Origin: an uncultured Pelagibacteraceae bacterium
GTDB taxonomy: Bacteria; Pseudomonadota; Alphaproteobacteria; Pelagibacterales; Pelagibacteraceae
Assembly (NCBI GenBank): GCA_902554765.1
Contig: CACDPY010000002.1
Location: forward strand, 62,001 to 126,000
Reading direction: 5' to 3'
Length of the DNA: 64,000 bases
Position numbers and translations under genes: made by a program. Below are positions 8,010 to 17,623 of the stretch, in pieces. The notes below the pieces were generated by a model, which saw only the letters and a list, made by a program, of their open reading frames with translations, ran no database searches and was not told the DNA's origin. Numbering within the stretch: the first letter of the stretch is position 1; the number at the start of each line of letters is the position of its first letter.

Positions 8010-9534
8010 AATGTCTTGTTTTAGAAAAGACTAAAACAGTCTCTGTTGCATTTGCAAAAGCAATAATTTTTTTATCCCTAATTGATCCAGCTGGTTGAAT
8101 TATTGCAGAGACACCAGATTGTACAAGTTTTTCAATTCCATCTACAAAGGGAAAAAAAGCATCTGAGGCAGCAACAATTTTATTTCTTGTTTTAATAAAC
8201 TTATTCATTTTATCAATGGCTATTTTACAACTATCGAGTCTACTTGGTTGTCCCGATCCAATACCTATTGTAGATTTGTTACTTGCAAGCACTATTGCAT
8301 TAGATTTTACATGACGGCAAATATTAAAAGCAAATATTAAATTTTCAAATTCGGAATTAGTAGGTTTTTTTTTAGAAACAACCTTAAAATTTTTTTTAGT
8401 AAAGATTTCCTTATCTTCAGATTGAATTAACATAGACTCATTAATAGAATTGAATTTTAAAACCTCATCTAATGTATAATCAAAAGCATTAATTAATCTT
8501 AAATTTTTTTTGGATTTTAAAATCTTTAACGCCTCATTGTCAAATCCATTAGCTATTATTACTTCAAGAAATATCTTGTTTAATTCTCTGGCTACAGATT
8601 TTGTAACTTTAAAATTGCATGAAACGATACCACCAAATGCACTTATTGGATCACAGGCTAAAGCAGATTTAAAACTATCAAGATTATTTTGAAGTGTAGA
8701 TACACCACAGGGATTTGCATGTTTAACAATAACTGTCCCAGTGTTTTTTGGAAGAGATTTAGAAATATTAAGAGCTGAGAAAATATCATTATAATTATTA
8801 TAGCTTAGCTGTTTTCCATGAATTTTATTTATTTTAATTTTGTTGTTATGTGAGTACAAAGCACTTATTTGGTGAGGGTTTTCACCATACCTTAATTCTT
8901 CAATCAGGTTTCCATGAAAAACTTTTTTATGAGGAAAATAAATTTTTGAAATTTTATTAAAATAATTTGATATAACAGAATCATAGTAGGCTGTCTCTGT
9001 AAACGCTAATTGGGACATTTTTTTTCTAAACTCTAAAGAGGTAAAACCTTTATTAGCACTCAACTCACTAATAAGTTCAGGGTATTGATTAGGTGAAGTA
9101 ATTACTGTGACGTCATTAAAATTTTTTGCTGCTGCTCTGACTAAAGTAGGTCCACCTATATCAATATTCTCAATTATTTTATTTTGGTTTTTTGTTTGTT
9201 TTATTTGTTTTTCAAATGGATAGAAATTTACAATGACCAAATCAATGTTTTCAAAGTTGTTATTTTTAATATCATTAAGATGAGATTTATCATTTCTTTT
9301 ATTTAGTATCCCAGCATGAATTTTAGGATGTAAAGTTTTTACACGACCATCAAGAATTTCATTAAACCCAGTAAAATCTGAGACTTCCAAACATTTAAAC
9401 CTTAATTTTTTTATTTCTTTAAACGTTCCGCCTGAACTAATTAATTTTACTTTATTTTTTTTAAGAATTTGTAAAAGTGGCTTTAAATTTGATTTATCCG
9501 ATATTGATATTAAGGCTGTTTTAATTTTTTTCAT
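7999..9534 (-). CDS. purH: PurH, bifunctional AICAR transformylase/IMP cyclohydrolase
   Basis: PurH performs the last two steps of IMP synthesis. The N-terminal MGS-like cyclohydrolase domain (residues 1 to about 190) opens with KTALISISDKS and includes LDGRVKTLHPKIHAG. The C-terminal transformylase domain contains the VKHANPCGVST and SDAFFPF motifs. The protein has 511 residues from the ATG at 9534; an earlier in-frame codon at 9555 would add seven residues, but the ATG gives the canonical TAATG overlap with the upstream stop. It is the third gene of the rpe-heparinase-purH transcript. Confidence 0.96.
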   Translation of the reverse strand: MKKIKTALISISDKSNLKPLLQILKKNKVKLISSGGTFKEIKKLRFKCLEVSDFTGFNEILDGRVKTLHPKIHAGILNKRNDKSHLNDIKNNNFENIDLVIVNFYPFEKQIKQTKNQNKIIENIDIGGPTLVRAAAKNFNDVTVITSPNQYPELISELSANKGFTSLEFRKKMSQLAFTETAYYDSVISNYFNKISKIYFPHKKVFHGNLIEELRYGENPHQISALYSHNNKIKINKIHGKQLSYNNYNDIFSALNISKSLPKNTGTVIVKHANPCGVSTLQNNLDSFKSALACDPISAFGGIVSCNFKVTKSVARELNKIFLEVIIANGFDNEALKILKSKKNLRLINAFDYTLDEVLKFNSINESMLIQSEDKEIFTKKNFKVVSKKKPTNSEFENLIFAFNICRHVKSNAIVLASNKSTIGIGSGQPSRLDSCKIAIDKMNKFIKTRNKIVAASDAFFPFVDGIEKLVQSGVSAIIQPAGSIRDKKIIAFANATETVLVFSKTRHFKH

Positions 9535-11147
9535 TATATCTTTTCTATTTCCCATTTAATATTTTCAATCTCTTCATTTGAAATTCCTGAGATATAAATA
9601 TTATGATTTTCAGTGTATAAGTTTTTATCACCAAAATATAATCCATTATCAATATTTATATCATAATTTTCACATGTAAATTTCCATCCCTCATCCTTTA
9701 ATTCGATTAAGATTGTTTTATTATCTTGAGTTTTCATTAGTTTAACATTTGGTTCTATATGAAATCTAATATCAAATTTATAATTATAATTTGTTTTTTT
9801 CTTTATTATCTTATCAATTCCGATGAATTTCATTTCTTGAGGAAAAAATTCAATATGTCTTTCGTGCATTGATTTATATTTTTTCAAATATCCATCGTGA
9901 GATGCACTTATTTTCCAGTAATCTTTTTCAAATATTGAATTTTTTTGAATAATTTTCAGTCCTTTTTTTATTATTAAGGAGTTATTTAATTTTGTAAACT
10001 TACATGACGAATTATCATCAATGGTTAAAGTACTTTGAGCAGCTGTTGATTTTGATAACTCATTTAGTTTAGGATTATTTTTATAATTAAAATATCCGCT
10101 ATTACTAATTAATTTTTTTCCATTAGAAATAATTTCAAAAGATAGGGCTCCAGATTGATAGTCTTTAGTATATTTTGAATTAGGAGAAGAACCAACGTCC
10201 ATAGCTAAACACATTTTTTTATTCTTCAAAATTATATAGCCACCATAATCTTTATTTTCATTTTTAAATTTATAACCCAATCTCTTTAAATAATTATCAA
10301 AATCACTATTGTTAGAAATGTTATTACCATTAAAAAGAAAATCAGCATGAGAATTTTGCCAAACAAACGCATATCCTTGCCCTAAATGATATATAGTTTC
10401 GTTTAAGTGTTCTGGAATTATTGTTTGAGATTCCTTGAACCACTCTCGTATCAAAATAAAGTATTTCAAGTAAAAAACTAACTGTTTGATGTTTCTAGAT
10501 TTTGGAAAACCAAAATTATCTAAAGTTAGTTTCGAAATTTTTTTAAGAAGAGACGATCCAAATAAAAGATAATTTTTTTCATTTTGATAACAAAGACCAA
10601 CTAGAATAATTGATGCACAACCAATTAATTTATCATCAATTAACTTTGATTTATTAATTTCATTTATAAGGTGATTAGTTTGTTTTTGTATTATCTTATC
10701 AAAATCATTCCTATAATCTTGCTCACTTTCTTCATAGGTAAGACTGTGGCAAGATAACCAAGCAATTATTCTTTTGGCAGTTAAATCAAATTCCCAACTT
10801 TTAGAATTGTATTTATGATTATTAGTTATCCAATTTGATATTAAAGATTGTATTTTTTGTTTTGAAGATTTTAGATCTAAACTAAAAAACCAATAAAAAC
10901 TATTTAAATTTTTGTATTCTTTTAACTTAATATTTGAATTGCTCCATATTTCATCTAATGAAAAGTCTTCTATTTTAATTTTTTTTTTTTGATACCTTAT
11001 TAAGGAAGAAAGTAAATAAGGACTAGGCTTATAGACTAAACTTTTGTTATTTGTTTTTGAAATTCTTTTATCATAAAAATGCGAGTTTAAATAAAGTTTT
11101 CTAAGTTGGTTTAAAAAACTAAAAAAAAATTGATTCATGTAAATCAT
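9534..11147 (-). CDS. Heparinase II/III-family protein
   Basis: The protein has an N-terminal alpha/alpha toroid-like half (LTAKRIIAWLSCHS, SLLKKISKLTLDNFGFPKSRN) and a C-terminal beta-sandwich half (GGYIILKNKKMCLAMDVG, HERHIEFFPQE), the layout of Hepar_II_III proteins. Alphaproteobacterial members are always found beside purH, as here, and their substrate is unknown; polysaccharide lyase activity is only inferred from the family. It has 537 residues; an ATG three codons in (11138) is also possible. No signal peptide is clear. The stop overlaps the purH start (TAATG). Confidence 0.8.
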   Translation of the reverse strand: MIYMNQFFFSFLNQLRKLYLNSHFYDKRISKTNNKSLVYKPSPYLLSSLIRYQKKKIKIEDFSLDEIWSNSNIKLKEYKNLNSFYWFFSLDLKSSKQKIQSLISNWITNNHKYNSKSWEFDLTAKRIIAWLSCHSLTYEESEQDYRNDFDKIIQKQTNHLINEINKSKLIDDKLIGCASIILVGLCYQNEKNYLLFGSSLLKKISKLTLDNFGFPKSRNIKQLVFYLKYFILIREWFKESQTIIPEHLNETIYHLGQGYAFVWQNSHADFLFNGNNISNNSDFDNYLKRLGYKFKNENKDYGGYIILKNKKMCLAMDVGSSPNSKYTKDYQSGALSFEIISNGKKLISNSGYFNYKNNPKLNELSKSTAAQSTLTIDDNSSCKFTKLNNSLIIKKGLKIIQKNSIFEKDYWKISASHDGYLKKYKSMHERHIEFFPQEMKFIGIDKIIKKKTNYNYKFDIRFHIEPNVKLMKTQDNKTILIELKDEGWKFTCENYDINIDNGLYFGDKNLYTENHNIYISGISNEEIENIKWEIEKI

Positions 11148-11151
11148 GAAA

Positions 11152-11811
11152 TTATTTTGATTTTAATAATTCAATATTCTTTTTAATATCTCCATTATTA
11201 CTTTTAAAAACTGTAGTGCCAGATACTAAAATATTTGCTCCAGCCTCTATTGCTTTTTTTGAATTTTCAAAATTTATGCCACCGTCGATTTCAATATCAA
11301 AATCTAGTTTTCTTTCATCTCTTATTTTTTTTAATTCTTTTATTTTTGCTAAAACTTCAGGCATAAATTTTTGCCCACCAAATCCAGGGTTTACACTCAT
11401 TATAAGAATTAAATCTATTTTATCTAATTCATTTAGAATAACATCAATATTTGTCTCAGGATTCAAAGAGACTCCAGCTTTTTTATTTAATTCTTTTATC
11501 TTTAAAATTGACGATTTTAAGTTATCAGTTCCCTCTGGATGTATCGTAATTATGTCTGCTCCAGCATTAGAATAATCCTCAATATATTTGTGAACTGGTG
11601 AAATCATCAAATGTACATCAAATGGTATTTTGGAATTTTTTTTTAGAGCTTTAATAACTGGGGGGCCAATTGTTAAATTAGGAACAAAATGACCATCCAT
11701 AACGTCTACGTGTATCATGTCAGCACCACCTTTTTCCAATCGCTTTATTTCATTGCCTAGTTCACTAAAGTCAGCTGACAAAATTGATGGTGAAATTTTT
11801 ATTTTTTTCAT
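11152..11811 (-). CDS. rpe: Ribulose-phosphate 3-epimerase
   Basis: Rpe interconverts ribulose-5-phosphate and xylulose-5-phosphate in the pentose phosphate pathway. The barrel signatures are all present: ISPSILSADFSELG at the N-terminus, MIHVDVMDGHFVPNLT with metal ligands His and Asp, LIMSVNPGFGGQKF, and DIEIDGGINFENS with the second catalytic Asp. The length is a standard 219 residues. It is the first gene of the transcript that continues into the heparinase-like gene four bases later. Confidence 0.96.
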   Translation of the reverse strand: MKKIKISPSILSADFSELGNEIKRLEKGGADMIHVDVMDGHFVPNLTIGPPVIKALKKNSKIPFDVHLMISPVHKYIEDYSNAGADIITIHPEGTDNLKSSILKIKELNKKAGVSLNPETNIDVILNELDKIDLILIMSVNPGFGGQKFMPEVLAKIKELKKIRDERKLDFDIEIDGGINFENSKKAIEAGANILVSGTTVFKSNNGDIKKNIELLKSK

Positions 11812-11838
11812 TGATAACTATTTTACTAGTATCAATTT

Positions 11839-12195
11839 TTAAAATTTAATTGAATTAAAAAATTGGTAAATTTGTCTCGAAATTTCACTTTCTAAAGGAA
11901 AAGATAGCATACCCATTACAGAATAACCCAAAACCCATGGCATTAAGTAAAATCTAATCATAAAGAAAAACCAAGCTACATATAATGGAACTAGTGGCTG
12001 AATTATGAATGCGGGAGTTAAAGGTTTAAAAATTCTCAATAGGGGATTAGTGAATTTTACAAATACTCTCATGAAAAAAAATTGAGAGTCTTCTTTTTGA
12101 AAGATGTTCATCGCAACTCTTCCAATTAAAGTCCACATAATCACTCCAAGTATATAGTCAATTATATAAACTAAAGGATGAAAGTTTGCAGACAT
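11839..12195 (-). CDS. Small membrane protein, weakly YggT-like
   Basis: This 118-residue protein has about three hydrophobic helices, with a loop FVKFTNPLLRIFKPLTPAF between the first and second. That loop resembles the TDPLLxPIRRxLP segment of YggT proteins, but the rest does not match well and a clear YggT is encoded at 21454. I call it an inner-membrane protein of unknown function, with YggT family as the best guess. It lies downstream of a terminator that separates it from the symporter, so it probably has its own promoter in 12196-12229. Confidence 0.5.
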   Translation of the reverse strand: MSANFHPLVYIIDYILGVIMWTLIGRVAMNIFQKEDSQFFFMRVFVKFTNPLLRIFKPLTPAFIIQPLVPLYVAWFFFMIRFYLMPWVLGYSVMGMLSFPLESEISRQIYQFFNSIKF

Positions 12196-12229
12196 TATAA
12201 AATTTATATTGGAAAATTTAGGAAATTAA

Positions 12230-12253
12230 AAGGGGCGAAATTAATCGCCCCTT
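12230..12253 (-). terminator. Rho-independent terminator of the DUF4212-symporter operon
   Basis: A perfect 9-bp stem (AAGGGGCGA/TCGCCCCTT) with a 6-base loop is followed, on the minus strand, by TTAATTT after the TT of the stem. It lies 12 bases past the symporter stop codon. Confidence 0.75.
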
Positions 12254-12265
12254 ATAAGATTATTT

Positions 12266-14077
12266 TTATTGTTTACCGATGATAGATCTACCAGAAGGTA
12301 CTCTAACTTCGTCAACCATTCTCTGAGTAGCAGCATTTGGCTCAGCTGTAATTAAACTTACAACTACCATAGATACTAAACTTACTGCAGAACCGAAGAT
12401 ACCAAATGTTAACTGAGTGATACCCAAGAATCCACTTCCACCGTTTCTTACCCAAATTAGGTAACCTAAACCTGAAAGTAGACCTAAAGCCATACCAGCT
12501 ATAGCACCTTCTTTATTAGCTCTCTTCCACCATACTCCAAGTACAAGTGGGAAGAACAATCCTGACATCGCAAAGTCAAAAGCCCAGATTACTGAACCTA
12601 AGATACCTTGGATCTCCATTGCTGCAATAGTTGCTCCAGCAAAACCAATTACTACAAGGAGTACCCTTGCAACAACTAGTCTTTTAGCTGTCTCTGCTTT
12701 TGGATCAATGATCTTATAGTAAACATCATGTGAAATCGCATTAGCAATTGCTAGGATCAAACCGTCAGCTGTTGACATGGCAGCAGCCATACCTCCAGCA
12801 GCAACTAGACCTGATATTACGTATGGCAATCCAGCTATTTCCGGAGTTGCTAATACTACGGCTTTACCACCCATGAAGAACTCGTTTAATTCAACAGTCC
12901 CATTTCCGTTAAAGTCGCTTACAAACATCAAGTTTGCTTGATTCCAGTTTTGATACCAATCTATCGCTTGAACCTCTGCAATTGATTTACCGATAATACC
13001 TGTAGGTAGTGACGGATCAATCAATGACAATTTAGATAGTGTCGCTAACATTGGAGCAGAAGAATAAAGTAGGAAGATAAAGAATAAAGACCAACCTACT
13101 GATTTTCTAGCTGCTTTCACACTAGGAGTAGTAAAGTATCTCATCATCACGTGAGGCAATGATGCTGTTCCCATCATCATCGCTAGTGCTAATGAAATAA
13201 ATCCCCAAGGTGTAGCGTTAACCGCTGAGTGAGCTTTAGTTATTCCAGCTAACCCTTTTGGTACTGTTTTTAGATCAGCAGCCGCATTTTTTACAAAACC
13301 AAACTGTTGTTCTAATTCACCAATTCTAGCTACCTCATCAGCCAACATGAAGTGAGGGAAGAAACCCGCACCCATCTTGTTACTGATCCAGAATACTGGA
13401 AGTAAGTAAGCTATAATTAGTACAATGTATTGTGCAACCTGTGTCCAAGTTACCCCTCTCATACCACCTAACATTGAACAAAGTAAAATACTTATTAATC
13501 CAACATATACAGCGTATTGGAACGGGATATCTAGTGCAACAGAAGCAATAGTACCTGTAGCGTTAATTTGTGCAGTCACATAAGTAAATGAAGCAACAGT
13601 TAAAACTACTACTGCAAGAAATCTACTTAAATTACCACCATATCTTGTTCCTATGAAATCTGGAACTGTGTAACAGCCAAATTTTCTTAGGTACGGTGCT
13701 AATAATGATGCAACTAATACATAACCACCAGTCCAACCTACAAGTAGTGCCATATAACCATAGCCTTTAAAGTAAATACCACCTGCCATCGCAACGAATG
13801 ATGCACCAGACATCCAGTCTGCTGCGGTCGCCATTCCATTGAACACGGTAGGTACTTGTCTTCCAGCTACGTAATACGCATCAGCTTGGGCTGTACGTGA
13901 TAGATAACCAATTATTGCATAGATGGCTACTGTGAAGGCAACGAAACAAATACCAATTGTTTTCGATGTCATACCCATCTGCTCTCCAATTGCCATAATA
14001 ATTATGAAAGCCAGGAAACCTCCTGTATATATTCCATAAACCTTAGGCAAATTGTCTATAAAATTACCTTTAATCAT
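12266..14077 (-). CDS. Sodium:solute symporter (SSS family), large subunit
   Basis: A 603-residue SSS-family cotransporter with roughly 13 membrane helices. Family landmarks are YYVAGRQVPTVFNGMATAADWMSG near the N-terminus, GGMRGVTWTQVAQY in the middle and AAAMSTADGLILAIANAISHDVYY, the conserved SSS signature. The pairing with a DUF4212 small subunit places it in the group annotated as acetate/organic-acid-type symporters (VC_2705-like). The extracytoplasmic loop at residues 388-399 reads like an EF-hand calcium loop, DFNGNGTVELNE. The acetyl-CoA synthetase gene nearby makes acetate a reasonable but unproven substrate. The start overlaps the DUF4212 stop, with a GAGGAG ribosome site inside that gene. 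Confidence 0.9.
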   Translation of the reverse strand: MIKGNFIDNLPKVYGIYTGGFLAFIIIMAIGEQMGMTSKTIGICFVAFTVAIYAIIGYLSRTAQADAYYVAGRQVPTVFNGMATAADWMSGASFVAMAGGIYFKGYGYMALLVGWTGGYVLVASLLAPYLRKFGCYTVPDFIGTRYGGNLSRFLAVVVLTVASFTYVTAQINATGTIASVALDIPFQYAVYVGLISILLCSMLGGMRGVTWTQVAQYIVLIIAYLLPVFWISNKMGAGFFPHFMLADEVARIGELEQQFGFVKNAAADLKTVPKGLAGITKAHSAVNATPWGFISLALAMMMGTASLPHVMMRYFTTPSVKAARKSVGWSLFFIFLLYSSAPMLATLSKLSLIDPSLPTGIIGKSIAEVQAIDWYQNWNQANLMFVSDFNGNGTVELNEFFMGGKAVVLATPEIAGLPYVISGLVAAGGMAAAMSTADGLILAIANAISHDVYYKIIDPKAETAKRLVVARVLLVVIGFAGATIAAMEIQGILGSVIWAFDFAMSGLFFPLVLGVWWKRANKEGAIAGMALGLLSGLGYLIWVRNGGSGFLGITQLTFGIFGSAVSLVSMVVVSLITAEPNAATQRMVDEVRVPSGRSIIGKQ

Positions 14078-14337
14078 TAGTCATCTCCTCTTTCTGAAAA
14101 GCCAAACTCTTCATCAATTTTTTCTTGTCTATTCGCAAACCAGAAAATCAGGATTACGAAAATTCCAAGAGAACCTTGACAAGTGAACCAATAAGTTAGC
14201 GGATAACCAAATGGTCCCGTAACTTCGTTCATTTCAGCTCCAAAAAGAAAGATGCCAATTGAGAATACAAACCAGATCGCTAAAGTCATCATTAACAATC
14301 CTCTGGTTTTTTCCCAGTGTTGTGCTTGTTTTGACAT
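14077..14337 (-). CDS. DUF4212 protein, small subunit of the sodium/substrate symporter
   Basis: This 86-residue protein has the DUF4212 pattern: an amphipathic start AQHWEKTRGLLMMTLAIWFV, a second helix LTYWFTCQGSLGIFVILIFWFA, and a charged cytoplasmic tail NRQEKIDEEFG. Proteins of this family are encoded directly before an SSS symporter and are taken to be its accessory subunit. The stop overlaps the symporter ATG (TAATG). A good ribosome site, GAGAGAGG, lies before the ATG on the minus strand. Confidence 0.88.
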   Translation of the reverse strand: MSKQAQHWEKTRGLLMMTLAIWFVFSIGIFLFGAEMNEVTGPFGYPLTYWFTCQGSLGIFVILIFWFANRQEKIDEEFGFSERGDD

Positions 14338-14412
14338 TATATACCTCTCTCTTTTAGTTATAACTGGCCGAAACCATAGCGATTATGAAAGAGATTTAAA
14401 GTATTAAAATTG

Positions 14413-14442
14413 TTCAAATTACGTGTTTTTTTAAGGTATAAT
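14413..14442 (+). promoter_or_regulatory. Promoter candidate for the 207-residue unknown
   Basis: A perfect TATAAT at 14437-14442 is preceded by a poor -35 candidate, TTCAAA at 14413-14418, with 18-base spacing. It lies 20 bases before the ATG at 14462. Confidence 0.4.
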
Positions 14443-14461
14443 ACTTAAAATTACTTATTTT

Positions 14462-15085
14462 ATGTCAAAATATAAATTAACCTGGAAAGATCTCACTTTA
14501 CACGATTTTAAAGTTTATTTATTTGCCCTTTTTAAGGCTTTTATACCAAAGCGAAAAATTACAAATCTTGATGAACTTGAAGAATTCATTCAAACCAAAT
14601 CAGCCTGGGTTACTCAAGTAACACTTTATGGATATCTAAAAACAAGAATGGGCACAAGGTATGTTCTTCATTTTGAAAACGACAAATTTATGGCATCTGT
14701 AAATTTAGCAAAATGGAATATGTATTCAGTTGCGCTTCAAGATTTGGTTTTTTTTACAATTTCTTATTTGAAAGCTAATTTAAATTATCAAGAAGTTGAA
14801 AAGGCAAAAGAAATTTTTTTTAGGATTTTAGATGAGGAGATCTCTAATAAAATGCCATTAGAAATTATTGAAGATGCAAAAAAAAATTTTAACGATAGAT
14901 GTCAAAAAATAAATTGGGATACATACTTTAACGATCTTCCATTTAACTCAAGTGCGCTTTCGCTTTATCAATGGGCACCAATAGCTGATGATCTTAAAAA
15001 ATTAGATAGAAAAATTGTTTTAAACTCAGTTATCTTAAAATGGGATGTTGTAAAAAAAGAATTTAGGGAAAGAGTTAAGTTTTAA
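14462..15085 (+). CDS. Conserved unknown, 207 residues
   Basis: I do not recognise a named family. The protein is soluble or peripherally attached. It has a short hydrophobic stretch [14 protein letters not shown] (residues 14-27), an aromatic-rich core ([34 protein letters not shown]) and an amphipathic C-terminal half. No catalytic motif is evident. It has its own likely promoter and lies divergent from the symporter operon and convergent with acs; its stop and the acs stop share the four bases TTAA. Confidence 0.7.
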   Translation: MSKYKLTWKDLTLHDFKVYLFALFKAFIPKRKITNLDELEEFIQTKSAWVTQVTLYGYLKTRMGTRYVLHFENDKFMASVNLAKWNMYSVALQDLVFFTISYLKANLNYQEVEKAKEIFFRILDEEISNKMPLEIIEDAKKNFNDRCQKINWDTYFNDLPFNSSALSLYQWAPIADDLKKLDRKIVLNSVILKWDVVKKEFRERVKF

Positions 15086-17196
15086 ATATTTTTTCTATTT
15101 TCAACAAGACTTTCAACAACAGATGGATCTGCTAAAGTAGTGGTATCACCTAATTCCCCATGTTGGTTTGCAGCTATTTTTCTCAAAATTCTTCTCATAA
15201 TTTTTCCTGATCTTGTTTTTGGAAGCCCAGGAGTGAAGTGTATTAGATCAGGTGTGGCCAATGGTCCAATTTGTTTCCTTACCCATAGTTTTAAGTCACG
15301 TTCCAACTCTCCTGTTTCGTTTTCTCCGGCATTAAGAGTTACGTAACAGTATAAACCATTACCCTTGATATCATGTGGATATCCTACCACAGCTGCTTCA
15401 GCAACTTTTGGGTGAGCAACAAAAGCACTTTCAATTTCAGCAGTGCCTAAGTTGTGACCAGAAACGATAATCACATCATCAACTCTACCTGTGATCCAAT
15501 AATATCCATCTTTATCTCTTCTGCACCCATCTCCTGTAAAATATTTTCCATCAAATTGCGAAAAGTATGTATCTATAAATCTTTGATGATCACCATAAAC
15601 AGTTCTCATTTGTCCAGGCCATGACTGTGAAATGCAGAGTCTACCCTCACCAGCACCTTTTATTTCTTTTCCATCTTTATCAACAAGTGATGGTTTTATA
15701 CCAAAGAAAGGTTTTGTTGCTGAGCCAGGCTTTAATGGAATCGCTCCAGTTTGAGGAGCGATAAGAATACCACCAGTTTCTGTCTGCCACCATGTATCAA
15801 CGATTGGACACTTAGAATTTCCGATTGTTTTATAATACCACATCCAGGCTTCAGGATTAATTGGTTCTCCAACGGTTCCCAATAATTTGAGTGATTTTCT
15901 ACTGGTTTTGTTTACTGGTTGATTACCCTCTCTCATTAATGCTCTTATAGCAGTTGGTGCTGTATAAAAAGTATTAACCTTAAATTTATCAATAATTTGC
16001 CACCATCTAGAGCTATCAGGATAATTCGGCACTCCTTCAAACATGATTGTTGTTGCACCATTGGCGAGAGGTCCGTAAATTATATAGCTATGACCAGTCA
16101 CCCATCCTATATCCGCTGTACACCAATAAATATCTTTTGGTCTATAATTAAAAATATATTGGTGAGTCATCGAGGCATACACCATGTAACCCCCTGTAGT
16201 GTGCAAAACACCCTTAGGTTTTCCGGTTGACCCTGAAGTATAAAGAATAAATAAAGGATCTTCAGCATTCATTTCTTCTGGATCGCATTGATTAGAAACA
16301 TCTTTAATTAAATCATGATACCAAACATCTCTCCCAGCATTCCAAAAAACATAATTACCTGTCCTTTTTACTACTATACATTTTTTAACATTAGGACAAT
16401 TAGCAAGAGCTTCATCAGTAGTTGCTTTTAGGGGAATTGTTTTTCCTCCTCTAACACCTTCATCGGCTGTAATAATATATTCAGACTCACAGTCATTCAC
16501 TCTTCCGGATATGGACTCTGCGGAGAAACCACCAAAAATAATTGAATGTACAGCTCCAATTCTTGCACAAGCTAGCATTAAAATTGCAAGTTCAGGTATC
16601 ATTGTTAAGTAAATTGTGACTCTATCCCCTTTTTTTATACCTAGTTTTTTTAGTCCGTTAGCTGCTTTTGAAACTTTTTGATGAAGTTGTTTATATGAAA
16701 TTTTTTGAGTGTCCTTTGGATCGTCTCCAACCCAAATTATTGCAGTTTTATCTTTTTTATCTTTTAAGTGTCTGTCAATGCAATTTGTGGAGGCGTTTAA
16801 AGTGCCATCCTCAAACCATTTAATTTTTACTTCATTTTTACTATACTTAATATCCTTAATTTTTTTGTAAGGTTTAATCCAAGTAATTCTTTTTCCCTCT
16901 TTCTTCCAAAAAGCATTATTATTCTTAATTGATTCATTATATTTGTTTTGGTATTGAGATTTATTTACTAAACCACTTTTAATCCACTCTGGTCTAGTTT
17001 TAAAAATTAAATCTTGCGAGGAATTATCATTATCTTTCTTTTTAATTTCTTTTATTTTTTTCTTTTTTGGTAATTTTTTTTTTAATTTTGATCTTTTTTT
17101 AATTTTTTTCTTATAAGAAACTTTTTTTTTGATCTTATTTCTCTTTTTTTTTGAGGCTTTTTTTTTTGATTTAGATTTTTTCTTTTTTTTTGGCAT
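15082..17196 (-). CDS. acs: Acetyl-CoA synthetase with a lysine-rich N-terminal extension
   Basis: AMP-forming acetate-CoA ligase. From about residue 80 the protein follows Acs closely: the N-terminal ACAS region ([13 protein letters not shown]), P-loop [15 protein letters not shown], acetate-pocket region TWWQTETGG, hinge region [14 protein letters not shown] and the C-terminal acetylation motif [11 protein letters not shown] with the catalytic Lys. Residues 1-54 are an unusual basic tail with about 33 lysines and 2 arginines by my count. The first downstream Met is deep in the enzyme, so the tail cannot be removed by choosing a later ATG, although a non-ATG start near residue 60 is possible. 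It follows the EVE gene and probably belongs to the tsaD-EVE-acs transcript. Confidence 0.95.
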   Translation of the reverse strand: MPKKKKKSKSKKKASKKKRNKIKKKVSYKKKIKKRSKLKKKLPKKKKIKEIKKKDNDNSSQDLIFKTRPEWIKSGLVNKSQYQNKYNESIKNNNAFWKKEGKRITWIKPYKKIKDIKYSKNEVKIKWFEDGTLNASTNCIDRHLKDKKDKTAIIWVGDDPKDTQKISYKQLHQKVSKAANGLKKLGIKKGDRVTIYLTMIPELAILMLACARIGAVHSIIFGGFSAESISGRVNDCESEYIITADEGVRGGKTIPLKATTDEALANCPNVKKCIVVKRTGNYVFWNAGRDVWYHDLIKDVSNQCDPEEMNAEDPLFILYTSGSTGKPKGVLHTTGGYMVYASMTHQYIFNYRPKDIYWCTADIGWVTGHSYIIYGPLANGATTIMFEGVPNYPDSSRWWQIIDKFKVNTFYTAPTAIRALMREGNQPVNKTSRKSLKLLGTVGEPINPEAWMWYYKTIGNSKCPIVDTWWQTETGGILIAPQTGAIPLKPGSATKPFFGIKPSLVDKDGKEIKGAGEGRLCISQSWPGQMRTVYGDHQRFIDTYFSQFDGKYFTGDGCRRDKDGYYWITGRVDDVIIVSGHNLGTAEIESAFVAHPKVAEAAVVGYPHDIKGNGLYCYVTLNAGENETGELERDLKLWVRKQIGPLATPDLIHFTPGLPKTRSGKIMRRILRKIAANQHGELGDTTTLADPSVVESLVENRKNI

Positions 17197-17209
17197 ATAA
17201 ATTTTCTAA

Positions 17210-17623
17210 TTAAATCTTACCCATCTTATTTAGAATTTTCCAGCTTTTAGAGTCTATTGGCACTACTGATAATCGGCTCTGTTTAATTAATGATAAATGG
17301 CTTAATTCCTCGTTTTTCTTGATTTCCTCTAAGGTAACAGGTCTTTTTAATTTTTTCAAAAATTTGACAGTAACTGCTACAAAGCGACCAGATTGGTCCG
17401 TTTTATCAGGATAATACTCTTTTATAATTTCAACAATACCAACAATTTGTTTTCCAATATTTGAGTGATAAAAAAAACATTGGTCGCCATTTTTCATGGC
17501 TTTTAAATTTTTAGCTGCTTGATAATTTCTGACTCCATCCCAAGGTGCACCTTTATTTCCCATTTTTTTTTGTTGATCGATTGACCATACGTCTGGTTCT
17601 GATTTCAATAACCAATACTTCAT
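17210..17623 (-). CDS. EVE-domain protein
   Basis: The sequence opens with the EVE signature MKYWLLKSEPDVWSI, then WDGVRNYQAAKNLKAMKNGDQCFFYHS and a C-terminal SRLSVVPIDSKSWKIL. EVE domains are PUA-like folds thought to bind modified bases, so nucleic-acid binding is inferred. It has 137 residues, the usual size. Its ATG overlaps the tsaD stop (TAATG). A tsaD-EVE neighbourhood is common in alphaproteobacteria. Confidence 0.9.
   Translation of the reverse strand: MKYWLLKSEPDVWSIDQQKKMGNKGAPWDGVRNYQAAKNLKAMKNGDQCFFYHSNIGKQIVGIVEIIKEYYPDKTDQSGRFVAVTVKFLKKLKRPVTLEEIKKNEELSHLSLIKQSRLSVVPIDSKSWKILNKMGKI

Noticed and set aside
11839-12195. Confident assignment of the 118-residue membrane protein as YggT
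   Set aside because: Just one loop resembles YggT and a much clearer YggT is encoded at 21454-21744.
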